Source: a virus | Reading direction: 5' to 3' (one strand) | Virus record (IMG/VR): IMGVR_UViG_3300023179_000350 | Coordinates: 1-30,879 of that record | Length of the DNA: 30,879 nucleotides | Shown: positions 24,081 through 30,350 of the stretch, piece after piece | How positions within the stretch are numbered: the first letter of the stretch is position 1 | How the letters are laid out: each line of letters begins with the position of its first letter | The notes under the pieces: model-generated | Seen by the model: the letters and a program-made list of their open reading frames with translations, nothing else | Database searches by the model: none | What the model was told of the DNA's origin: nothing | Position numbers and translations under genes: made by a program

Positions 24081-24325
24081 TATTCCATGTCTCCATTATC
24101 TCTGTTTTCTAATATTACTTTATAGCTTTCTTCTAGCTTATGGTCTAGTGCTCTTGTGTATGTCGATAATTGATTAATAAGCCATATATAATGATCTAAA
24201 TAATCAAATGAAAATGCATAACTACGATATCCGCCATCATATCTTTGAATGTGATATATTTGTTTATTGATCCTATCAAAACAATCATCTATCTCAAATA
24301 ATATGTGTTTTAGCTCATCATCCAT
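24080..24325 (-). CDS. Divergent RALRDKLE-family small protein
   Basis: 81 residues (MDDELKHILFEIDDCFDRIN..., with LSTYTRALDHKLEESYKVIL). The YTRALxxKLE motif lies internally, about 20 residues before the end, unlike its paralogues. Tyr- and Asp-rich. It overlaps the upstream family member by eight bases (ATGGATGA), as the pair at 22.8 kb does. Confidence 0.68.
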   Translation of the reverse strand: MDDELKHILFEIDDCFDRINKQIYHIQRYDGGYRSYAFSFDYLDHYIWLINQLSTYTRALDHKLEESYKVILENRDNGDME

Positions 24326-24515
24326 TTTCTAATTTGTCCCTTAATGCTCTAACTTTTATCTCTAATTCATTACAGTATAATGGAATTATTTCATATGTAA
24401 GATCTGAAGCATATTCAATATCATTATTTAATATTGATTGTTTTAATCTATCAATATTAAATTGAACATCGCTTAGGTCATATCCAATTTCATACACGAA
24501 CTCTAGGTCAACCAT
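24318..24515 (-). CDS. RALRDKLE-family small protein
   Basis: 65 residues, acidic helical body ending CNELEIKVRALRDKLENG, the clearest copy of the shared tail. It starts in a TAATG overlap with the DUF3310 gene. Function unknown; the conserved tail suggests a common partner. Confidence 0.7.
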   Translation of the reverse strand: MVDLEFVYEIGYDLSDVQFNIDRLKQSILNNDIEYASDLTYEIIPLYCNELEIKVRALRDKLENG

Positions 24516-24742
24516 TATTCATCAACCTTCTTTTCCAAATTCTCAATCTCTCTACCCAAATACCATATAGCCTTTTTAAGATCCTCAATAGTGCCTTCAG
24601 TGGTTGGATGTTTAATTCCTGCCCTAAGGATATACTTAACCACATTACCCAAATTAAATCCAAGTCCGTAATACTCTATGACTTTAATTGGCTCATGTGG
24701 GTTGTCACTGCCGCCGTAATGCTCAATCATCTTCACCTGCAT
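24515..24742 (-). CDS. DUF3310 protein (T7 gp1.7-related)
   Basis: 75 residues. EHYGG near the start, then GLGFNLGNVVKYILRAGIKH and GTIEDLKKAIWYLGREIENL reproduce the DUF3310 signature (HY, GNxxKYIxRAGxK, EDLxKAxWYL). The family includes T7 gp1.7, reported as a nucleotide kinase, but this short version lacks the extra length, so catalysis is uncertain. Starts at 24742 or the ATG four codons later; neither has a clear ribosome site. Confidence 0.85.
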   Translation of the reverse strand: MQVKMIEHYGGSDNPHEPIKVIEYYGLGFNLGNVVKYILRAGIKHPTTEGTIEDLKKAIWYLGREIENLEKKVDE

Positions 24743-24836
24743 TTACAAAATTATCAAGTAAATACCATCCTACGCTTAACAAAAAAGTAATCATTGCACT
24801 ATATGCACAAAATTTCATAAGTATATCAATGGTCAT
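24723..24836 (-). CDS. 37-residue single-pass membrane peptide
   Basis: 37 codons with AGGAGAGA ahead of the ATG. It overlaps the upstream gene as ATGA and the DUF3310 gene by 20 bases. Residues 6-30 form one transmembrane helix (MKFCAYSAMITFLLSVGWYL), with an acidic end. The perfect coupling on the upstream side is the main evidence that it is real. Confidence 0.65.
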   Translation of the reverse strand: MTIDILMKFCAYSAMITFLLSVGWYLLDNFVNAGEDD

Positions 24837-25057
24837 TTTTCTTCTCTCTCCTGGAACATGCTTATTCTAATATCCGCATCGGCAAGATGTTTTTTAAGTT
24901 TAACTTTAAATTTGTAATAATCATCATAATTATTAGTTAGATTAATGTAAGACAAAGCCGATGATGCAATGTCTCTTAAATCATTAATGTCAATATCCTT
25001 CATGATTAAATCACCATAAACAATCTTATAATGTGAATTAAATTCATCCTGGCTCAT
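24833..25057 (-). CDS. Small charged hypothetical protein
   Basis: 74 residues, helical, Asp/Lys/Tyr-rich (MSQDEFNSHYKIVYGDLIMK..., ending SMFQEREEK). No motif recognised and only vague resemblance to the nearby paralogues. ATGA overlaps join it to both neighbours. Confidence 0.65.
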   Translation of the reverse strand: MSQDEFNSHYKIVYGDLIMKDIDINDLRDIASSALSYINLTNNYDDYYKFKVKLKKHLADADIRISMFQEREEK

Positions 25058-25221
25058 ATCAACCTTCCCACAATTAATCCAGCTACAAAACCAATTAAAG
25101 TAAATGATAATACCATTATAACTTTACTTTTCATTTCGGATTCATGTTTATTTATCATTTCCATAATCTTTAACTCTCGATCTATTTTATCCTTGCTATA
25201 TTGTATTTCTTGTTCAGTCAT
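25054..25221 (-). CDS. 55-residue tail-anchored membrane protein
   Basis: 55 codons. Charged helix at 1-33 (MTEQEIQYSKDKIDRELKIM...) then a C-terminal transmembrane segment (about 34-52, KVIMVLSFTLIGFVAGLIVG). Overlaps the upstream HTH gene by eight bases and the downstream gene as ATGA. Function unknown; tail-anchor topology suggests membrane targeting from the cytoplasm. Confidence 0.68.
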   Translation of the reverse strand: MTEQEIQYSKDKIDRELKIMEMINKHESEMKSKVIMVLSFTLIGFVAGLIVGRLI

Positions 25222-25666
25222 ATTCTCTATTAATCACCTTATATAATTTTGATTTACTCGTAAAATTCATCTTACGAATCTCATTAACTAGATGATCGTC
25301 TATTTCCCTTTTTAAATAATAGATTTTTTTAACCTTAGTATAAAACTTTGCAAACTTATATTCGCAAGCATTAATAATATTAACCGCATGCACTTTACTA
25401 CATTTAAGCATTTTGCAAATATCTTGCAAATCGTAATATGTTTCTCTTGGCTCTGGCTTCCAGTCTGGTCTTTTAAATTGTTTATATACTGGTGGAAGTG
25501 CAATACGCTTTCTCTCGTCCAATTCTGCTTTTATTTTATCCAGATCTTCAATATTATATATTTTTTTCTGCTTTTCCATTTGATACCTAACATTGTATTT
25601 CACTACAAAAGTATTAAATGTTTCTGGCCCTACTCCCAAATATCTTTGTGCTTCTGTTCTAACCAT
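25214..25666 (-). CDS. Protein with two MerR/Xis-like helix-turn-helix units
   Basis: 150 residues. Two similar units: about 5-50 (AQRYLGVGPETFNTFVVKYN, then YNIEDLDKIKAEL) and 78-125 (YYDLQDICKMLKCSKVHAVN, then YYLKREIDDHL). Each has the excisionase-like pattern of a recognition helix followed by a short strand and helix. It probably binds DNA as a regulator; an integrase, the usual partner of an excisionase, is absent. A strong GGAG precedes the ATG. Confidence 0.65.
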   Translation of the reverse strand: MVRTEAQRYLGVGPETFNTFVVKYNVRYQMEKQKKIYNIEDLDKIKAELDERKRIALPPVYKQFKRPDWKPEPRETYYDLQDICKMLKCSKVHAVNIINACEYKFAKFYTKVKKIYYLKREIDDHLVNEIRKMNFTSKSKLYKVINREYD

Positions 25667-25712
25667 TGCTTTTCTCCAAAAATAATAAATTATATTATCA
25701 AATAAATTACAA

Positions 25713-27209
25713 TCATTTTTTACTCTTCTTAAATAAATAATTTAATTTATCCAAATCTTCCTGACTTGGATCCTTAACCATAAACAATCTATTCATCTCT
25801 TGTGATTCTTCTGGCGTTAAGTTTGCCTTGATCGGTTTTGCTAATGGTTCTTCCATAAAGATTCCTTTGGCTATCCTGTTCAAAACATCATTTGTCCGTT
25901 CCTGGAATTGCCTTTTTTCTTCCTCGGTAAACATGGCCTGTAAGTCTGCAATCCTATTGGCCTCAAGTTGCCTAATTTTTCGAGCATGTTCAATTTTAAT
26001 CTCACCGACTTTCTTCTTGGCATCCTTGGCGGCCAATCTGCAAACCTCAGAGTAAACCCCGTCAATGTCGTTAGAGAATCCACCAAGGCAGTACTTAAAT
26101 GTAGGATTACAATTCAGGTAGAGTGTTAGGTTAGCTTTTAAGATTTCTGGATACATTTGCTCCCGGTAAGGATCACCATATTTCTTGATGACGTAAATCT
26201 TGAGCATAGCCTCGACGGCCTGATAAATTCTCTTGGCAATCGAATCACGCTCATCTTTTCCCGAAGACATATATTTTCGGATCATGTCCTCCAAGATTTC
26301 CACGTCCTTACTGTCCTCTTTAATCACAAAATCTTTAGGCAGTTGATTATAGATTAAATTTAAAATTCTACGGGGGTTATTATCGAAGCCTATACCCACC
26401 CTGCTAAGGAAGTCTTCCGATGCCTCTAGAAGCGATTCTATCGTTAATTTCGGGATCATTATGTCGCTTTGTAGATTAAATTCCTGCTCTACTTTAGCAA
26501 TTTCATTCGAGTAGTGTTTACTAATCTCTTCTTCTTTGGTTCTGATCGCCAGCTGTTTGTGGTCTTCTGGCTCTAAGGATTTGTTGATGTTAAAGCCTAG
26601 CATCCTTGCAAGCTCGTGTTCCTCTTTAGAGAATTCCTTGGTAAGATCTATCTCTTGGGTGTGTGCTGAATTTTTGAACTCTTCGGTTTTTCCGAACTGT
26701 TCGGTAGGCTCGCTTTCTTTCACACTTTCTTTAATATTTATTTCTTTCTTTTGTTGTTCCCTCTGGGGTAACTCTTCAGTTACCTCTGGGGTAACACATG
26801 AGTTACCTCTAGGGTAACACCCTGTTACCTCTAGGGTAACACATTTACTTTTTCTACTGTGTTCCCTCTGGGGTAACTCTTCAGTAATATTTAGGATTTG
26901 ATAAAGATGGGAATTATTCTTATCTCCCTTTTTTAATATTTTAATGCATCCAATTGATATTAAATTCTTTACATCTTTAAATACTTTAGATATTGATATT
27001 CCTGTCTTTTGAGATATCTGTCTAATAGATATTCTATCATATTCTTTGTGATAGCCATAAATTTGACGGACAAAAACATTCATAATTTTTGTCTGATTGC
27101 CTGATAGATGAGGCATCCAATTGTCCAAAATCTCATTTGGGTACTGAGTAAAATTCGGAATAAATTCTAAATTTTTTTGATTGCTTTTTTCTTGTGGTGT
27201 GTTATTCAT
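25713..27209 (-). CDS. Lambda O-like replication initiator
   Basis: 498 residues, longer than lambda O (about 300). Residues about 15-105 form the winged-helix domain of phage replication protein O: FTQYPNEILDNWMPHLSGNQ, FVRQIYGYHKEYDRIS and ISQKTGISISKVFKDVKNLI. Residues 111-152 are encoded by iteron repeats, then a charged linker and a large helical domain (about 235-470) I cannot assign. It should bind the iterons and load the host helicase, directly or through a partner, because no phage polymerase or helicase is seen. Hand-counted GC is 11/60 at 26941-27000 (DNA-binding domain) against 26/60 at 26401-26460, suggesting a mosaic gene. AAGGA lies seven bases before the ATG. Confidence 0.78.
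   Translation of the reverse strand: MNNTPQEKSNQKNLEFIPNFTQYPNEILDNWMPHLSGNQTKIMNVFVRQIYGYHKEYDRISIRQISQKTGISISKVFKDVKNLISIGCIKILKKGDKNNSHLYQILNITEELPQREHSRKSKCVTLEVTGCYPRGNSCVTPEVTEELPQREQQKKEINIKESVKESEPTEQFGKTEEFKNSAHTQEIDLTKEFSKEEHELARMLGFNINKSLEPEDHKQLAIRTKEEEISKHYSNEIAKVEQEFNLQSDIMIPKLTIESLLEASEDFLSRVGIGFDNNPRRILNLIYNQLPKDFVIKEDSKDVEILEDMIRKYMSSGKDERDSIAKRIYQAVEAMLKIYVIKKYGDPYREQMYPEILKANLTLYLNCNPTFKYCLGGFSNDIDGVYSEVCRLAAKDAKKKVGEIKIEHARKIRQLEANRIADLQAMFTEEEKRQFQERTNDVLNRIAKGIFMEEPLAKPIKANLTPEESQEMNRLFMVKDPSQEDLDKLNYLFKKSKK
26756..26877. repeat. Five iterons, probable replication origin
   Basis: Five copies of the 17-base dyad GTTMCCTCTRGGGTAAC at 26756-26772, 26779-26795, 26802-26818, 26824-26840 and 26861-26877, start-to-start 23, 23, 22 and 37 bases. 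The core GTTACC/GGTAAC is an inverted repeat; the outer two copies have GTTCCC in one arm. They lie inside the O-like gene, as lambda iterons do. A purine-rich AT-rich patch (26711-26755 on the coding strand, AAAGAAAGAAATAAATATTA) follows and could be the unwinding element. Confidence 0.82.
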
Positions 27210-27240
27210 AAAATATCCTTTGATTGAGTTTGTTGTTGTG

Positions 27241-27269
27241 AGTCTAGTGGGTTGGTAGCCTACTAGACT
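27241..27269. terminator. Hairpin between antirepressor and initiator genes
   Basis: AGTCTAGTGGG pairs with CCTACTAGACT across a seven-base loop (11-base stem; one position is G-U on the plus strand and A-C on the minus strand). The T-rich side (TTAGTTTATTTTAATT) is on the plus strand. In the leftward direction it may be an attenuator or RNA-processing site rather than a strong terminator. Confidence 0.5.
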
Positions 27270-27274
27270 TTAGT

Positions 27275-28006
27275 TTATTTTAATTTACTACTAATATATT
27301 CTTGCCCTTTACCTGTAATCAAAGTTTTAAATTTTACCTGATTTTTAGCTTCCAACACCCATTCTATTACTTTAAAATAACCTGCCTCGACATATTTCTG
27401 GTAAGGTATATTACTATCCATTAGTAGCTTATTATCTCGTAGCCATTCGAAAAGTTTCTTCTCTCCGATTCCAATTACTTTCCCAAAATCCCTTACTGAT
27501 ATTGCATTATTAGTATTAACAATCTTTTCCGCAAATTCAACTTTAGGTTTTTGTTCTTCCAATTGCTTTTGTTGATCTGCTATTTTTGATTGCATATTCT
27601 GGATGACTAGCAATGTCATTTCTTCGATGCTTAATTCAGGCTTAGAATTAATTGAATATGATCCAGTCTTACGGATTGATGGGAGTACTTTTGATGTTAC
27701 CCATTCTTTAAATTTAACTGCTTCAGATTTTCTTGACCCAAGTATTAACTCATATAATGCAGACTCATTTATTATTGTTAATTCTTGAATTCCTCCAGTA
27801 GTTTTAAGGGGGTATTTCCTGCTGACACCCTTTGTGCAATTATCAATTATTGCCTGTCTGCCGTTTGAATATCCTAATATCTTAGTAACATCACTGGCAA
27901 CAAACCAAATCTCGCTGTCAATAATTACAGTTCTTACTTGTTGGGTTTCAAAATCAAATATTGATATTTGAGTTTCTTTAGGTTGATTAAATAAATTTTG
28001 TTCCAT
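27275..28006 (-). CDS. BRO-N / KilAC phage antirepressor
   Basis: 243 residues. BRO-N domain at about 14-118: EIWFVASDVTKILGYSN and LTIINESALYELILGSRKSE, then FKEWVTSKVLPSIRKTGSY. A coiled linker is followed by a KilAC-type DNA-binding domain at about 150-240 (AISVRDFGKVIGIGEKKLFE, WLRDNKLLM, YQKYVEAGYF). Such proteins inactivate or replace repressors in temperate phages. Here no CI-like repressor or integrase is visible. A structured RNA leader lies directly upstream, with AAAGGAG before the ATG. Confidence 0.88.
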   Translation of the reverse strand: MEQNLFNQPKETQISIFDFETQQVRTVIIDSEIWFVASDVTKILGYSNGRQAIIDNCTKGVSRKYPLKTTGGIQELTIINESALYELILGSRKSEAVKFKEWVTSKVLPSIRKTGSYSINSKPELSIEEMTLLVIQNMQSKIADQQKQLEEQKPKVEFAEKIVNTNNAISVRDFGKVIGIGEKKLFEWLRDNKLLMDSNIPYQKYVEAGYFKVIEWVLEAKNQVKFKTLITGKGQEYISSKLK

Positions 28007-28027
28007 TATTGGGCTCCTTTAATGAGT

Positions 28028-28102
28028 CCCGATGGCATGGGTAGAAATTTGTGGTAGGTTTTGATTCTCCCTCAAGAATCTACCCGATGTGAGGGCATCG
28101 GG
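28028..28102 (-). ncRNA. Structured leader RNA with complementary hairpin loops
   Basis: In the leftward transcript, hairpin 1 is CCCGATG/CATCGGG (28102-28096 with 28089-28083) with loop CCCTCA. Two bases later hairpin 2 is GATTCT/AGAATC (28080-28075 with 28068-28063) with loop TGAGGG. The loops are exact reverse complements, so they could kiss. A second set exists: 28102-28096 also pairs with CATCGGG at 28034-28028, and GGGTAGA at 28085-28079 with TCTACCC at 28045-28039; these exclude the first set. The element ends about ten bases before the antirepressor ribosome site. Confidence 0.7.
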
Positions 28103-28112
28103 CTTAGTACTA

Positions 28113-28140
28113 TGTTATGTCGCTTGGGTTTTTTGTAAAG
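28113..28140 (-). promoter_or_regulatory. Possible antirepressor promoter
   Basis: Leftward TTTACA followed, 16 bases on, by TAACAT just upstream of the structured leader. Each resembles the sigma-70 hexamers (TTGACA, TATAAT) at four or five positions. It would place transcription start at or just before the leader. Confidence 0.4.
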
Positions 28141-28332
28141 TTATTTTTCCTGCTCTGCTTTATAAATCTCTAACAATTCAAGCATTGCTACTCTCGTTTC
28201 ATTTAGTGATCTTCGAGTCTGCTTTAGCTGATCCTTTTCTTTTTTGCTCAATATACTTTTCAATGATCGCTCTAAATATGCCTCGACTGTGATCAATGTT
28301 ATTAATTCGCTTTCAATTTGTGCATTTGTCAT
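28141..28332 (-). CDS. Small coiled-coil protein
   Basis: 63 residues, fully helical and charged (MTNAQIESELITLITVEAYL..., ending LELLEIYKAEQEK). GGAGGAAGT directly precedes the ATG. It starts within the TGA of an open continuation upstream. No family recognised. Confidence 0.7.
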   Translation of the reverse strand: MTNAQIESELITLITVEAYLERSLKSILSKKEKDQLKQTRRSLNETRVAMLELLEIYKAEQEK

Positions 28333-28421
28333 ACTTCCTCCAATTCCAAATTATTTTTAATATAGTTTTCGATTCCAGGATGCTTAGTCTTGAAACGTTT
28401 AATCCATGCCTCATACTCAAA
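28329..28421 (-). pseudogene. Continuation after in-frame TGA of the 28577 gene
   Basis: Thirty sense codons (FEYEAWIKRFKTKHPGIENY, then IKNNLELEEV) follow the TGA in the same frame with no start codon of their own, ending in a TGA that overlaps the next gene's ATG exactly as real genes here do. A single TGG-to-TGA change would explain it. It could also reflect readthrough or a sequencing error. Confidence 0.6.
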
Positions 28422-28577
28422 TCACTTGTTAGTGGATAACAAAAACATCTTAAGATCTGTATTCTCTACAAGTAGCTTAGAAAGCATATTATTTGCGGCA
28501 TTAACGTCATCTTGGTTCTTGTCGCCTAGCACGTCATACACTGTTTTGTTGGCTATGTCAAAGTATCGTTGATTCAT
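28422..28577 (-). CDS. Small protein, probably truncated by in-frame TGA
   Basis: 51 residues from the ATG at 28577 (AAGGG ribosome site; an alternative TTG lies at 28607): MNQRYFDIANKTVYDVLGDK..., ending LLSTNK. It stops at TGA 28424-28422, but the same frame continues for 30 plausible codons. The intact form would have about 82 residues. Its start overlaps the previous gene (ATGA). Confidence 0.65.
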   Translation of the reverse strand: MNQRYFDIANKTVYDVLGDKNQDDVNAANNMLSKLLVENTDLKMFLLSTNK

Positions 28578-28729
28578 CCCCTTCCCTTTAATCCTAATGT
28601 GTCCCAAATCTTATCAACCGCAGTTATTAGAAGCCGTTGTTTCTCGGCTTCCTTCATTGCTTCTTCTTTGGTTAATTCATGACGTATTACTAATCGACTC
28701 TGTTTGTAAACATAGTATTCTTTACTCAA
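28574..28729 (-). CDS. 51-residue basic protein, TTG start
   Basis: Frame of 51 codons starting at TTG in the TTGA overlap with the annealing-protein stop and ending in an ATGA overlap with the next gene. Product is helical and basic with TKEEAMKEAEKQRLLITAVD, then KIWDTLGLKGRG. It fills the gap precisely, which supports it despite the rare start. Function unknown. Confidence 0.6.
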   Translation of the reverse strand: MSKEYYVYKQSRLVIRHELTKEEAMKEAEKQRLLITAVDKIWDTLGLKGRG

Positions 28730-29556
28730 AATATTGTATCCTCATCTTTTGATTTCTTGCCATTAGCAATTGAAGTTTGTATTTGCAACTTCCAATTATT
28801 ATTAATCGCAATTAATTCTTTTTCTTGGTCTTGTGTTACGGTGATAGATCCCGCCTCAATCGCATCACAAATATTTGTAAACATTTGATTGATGAAGTGC
28901 TCATACTCTTCGAATAATGGTTCTGGTAACTTATCAATGTATTTTTGGAATGTGCCATTAGCTTTAATAAATCTGCTAATATCAAATTGAGTTATAGCAA
29001 TAGATATAGCAGTTTTAAATTTATTAAATGTTTCTTCGAGGCTTGATTTTACTGGCTCTTTTGCTACTGGCTTAGTAGGTTCAGGCTTAGATACTTCTGG
29101 TTTGTTAATCTCAATTTCATGTCCCATTTCTTCGGCTGGTGTTGTTTCTAATCCTGCATCCATCAAAACCACTACATGAGCAAAAACTGAGCGTGCTGCT
29201 CTGGACATACTGCGAGTTTGTGCCATGGCTCTACGTGCAAACAGTGGACGATTAGACCAAGTTTTTTCATCGTCTCCAACAAATCCTTCAGCCTCCCCAA
29301 GTATTATACCATCACTAATCCGTCTTACAATACCACGTGCAGAGATCCCGCCGTCAACCTGCTTTACATCACATGCAGAGAGATTGCAACCGTGAGCTGT
29401 AGCAATTGCCATCCATCCTTCTACTGGCACATACTTTCTGTTTTGAATCTTGATGCTAGTGCGAGTGACTATCTCTTTGCAAGCACCTGCAACATCGGTT
29501 GATCGCTTGATGTTTGCGATAGGATTATTGTCTTGTATCGCTAATTCGTTATTCAT
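28726..29556 (-). CDS. Putative single-strand annealing protein
   Basis: 276 residues. The conserved part (about 20-145: DVAGACKEIVTRTSIKIQNR, EGWMAIATAHGCNLSA, then RRAMAQTRSMSRAARSVFAH and LETTPAEEM) looks like a family of phage proteins I associate with recombination annealing (Rad52/ERF-like pattern of a QTRxxSRAxR helix). A Pro/Lys-rich linker and a helical C-terminal domain follow. SSB and a nuclease nearby fit. No partner exonuclease is seen. Family assignment is moderate. Confidence 0.55.
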   Translation of the reverse strand: MNNELAIQDNNPIANIKRSTDVAGACKEIVTRTSIKIQNRKYVPVEGWMAIATAHGCNLSACDVKQVDGGISARGIVRRISDGIILGEAEGFVGDDEKTWSNRPLFARRAMAQTRSMSRAARSVFAHVVVLMDAGLETTPAEEMGHEIEINKPEVSKPEPTKPVAKEPVKSSLEETFNKFKTAISIAITQFDISRFIKANGTFQKYIDKLPEPLFEEYEHFINQMFTNICDAIEAGSITVTQDQEKELIAINNNWKLQIQTSIANGKKSKDEDTIF

Positions 29557-29977
29557 TATTTTTCCTCTTTTCTATTGTATATTTATTATTTAATGCGTCG
29601 AATAATTCTTCTAATGTTAGATATATATCTTCATGATGGACACTGTATGGCTTTTCAAAGAAATGTGAATGTATTCTATACATCCTATCAAACCATCTAG
29701 ATATTCCCATTACATAACCTTGACCAACTATACCGCAATGAATAAAATAAACTGACTTTGCAATCAATCCAAAGTCAAAGTTATCTGGATTTTGTCTCAT
29801 ATATTCATCTTTGCTCATATTTTCTATTCCATCTTCAACCATTAAATATTGCTGATTGAGCCTTATCATTTTATATTTAGTGTTATTATCCATGTCTTCA
29901 GTTATAAAGCCTTCTGACTTTAATAACTTGATATCTAGCTCATATAAGCCTACTAATTCTTTTTCATCCATTGTCAT
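29549..29977 (-). CDS. Hypothetical early protein
   Basis: 142 residues (start 29977, or 29971 for better spacing from AAGGAG). Acidic, with NPDNFDFGLIAKSVYFIHCG, IVGQGYVMGISRWFDRMYRI and HHEDIYLTLEELFDALNNKY. Aromatic-rich middle; no family recognised. It overlaps the start of the annealing protein by eight bases. Confidence 0.7.
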   Translation of the reverse strand: MTMDEKELVGLYELDIKLLKSEGFITEDMDNNTKYKMIRLNQQYLMVEDGIENMSKDEYMRQNPDNFDFGLIAKSVYFIHCGIVGQGYVMGISRWFDRMYRIHSHFFEKPYSVHHEDIYLTLEELFDALNNKYTIEKRKNNE

Positions 29978-30150
29978 ATCTCCTTAAGTTTTCCGTTTGC
30001 ATAGTTTACTAAAATCATGTTTACTATACTTCTTTTTGTTATATACTCGGGCTGTATTCCAGTTTCCTCAGAATAACGCTTTGTAATCTTTGTGATTGTT
30101 AGATCATCTATTGGGATAGATGACCATGATAGTTTTTTTTTATTCTTCAT
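29974..30150 (-). CDS. Small basic protein, possible RHH regulator
   Basis: 58 residues from the ATG at 30150, chosen for AAAGGAG upstream. MKNKKKLSWSSIPIDDLTIT then KITKRYSEETGIQPEYITKR and SIVNMILVNYANGKL resemble a short strand plus two helices of a ribbon-helix-helix fold. Low-confidence regulator. Overlaps the gene downstream (ATGA). Confidence 0.6.
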   Translation of the reverse strand: MKNKKKLSWSSIPIDDLTITKITKRYSEETGIQPEYITKRSIVNMILVNYANGKLKEI

Positions 30151-30286
30151 TATTTTCTCCTTTATTATAATAAGTTTCAATTTCTTCAAGTATCCACTTT
30201 AATTCTTGTTTTTCTTGTTTACTAATATTATCTTTAGTTAATTTATATTTAGTATTAATATATAAATAATAATCTTGATCAGTCAT
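30140..30286 (-). CDS. 48-residue acidic helical protein
   Basis: 48 codons with AGGACAAG upstream. Product Tyr/Lys/Glu-rich (MTDQDYYLYINTKYKLTKDN..., ending NKGENNEE). Overlaps the next ATG and the end of the preceding frame by eight bases. Function unknown. Confidence 0.65.
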   Translation of the reverse strand: MTDQDYYLYINTKYKLTKDNISKQEKQELKWILEEIETYYNKGENNEE

Positions 30287-30350
30287 TATTCTTGTCCTTA
30301 TCCATTATATATCTAATTGCTTCTTCTTGTGATATTTTTACAAAATTATT
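30279..30350 (-). pseudogene. Continuation after in-frame TAA of the 30536 gene
   Basis: NNFVKISQEEAIRYIMDKDK and three more residues follow the TAA in frame without their own start and end in the eight-base overlap (ATGACTGA) typical of genes here. An AAA-to-TAA change in a TTTAAAATAA context would account for it. Confidence 0.5.

Noticed and set aside
25214-25666. Excisionase implying an integration module
   Set aside because: No integrase or attachment site pair is visible anywhere in the circle.
26756-26877. CRISPR array
   Set aside because: Units are 17-base palindromes with 5-20-base gaps inside a coding gene; no cas genes.
28422-28577. TGA read as an amino acid across the genome
   Set aside because: TGA ends many genes in precise ATGA overlaps and the second split gene uses TAA, so a recoded stop does not fit.
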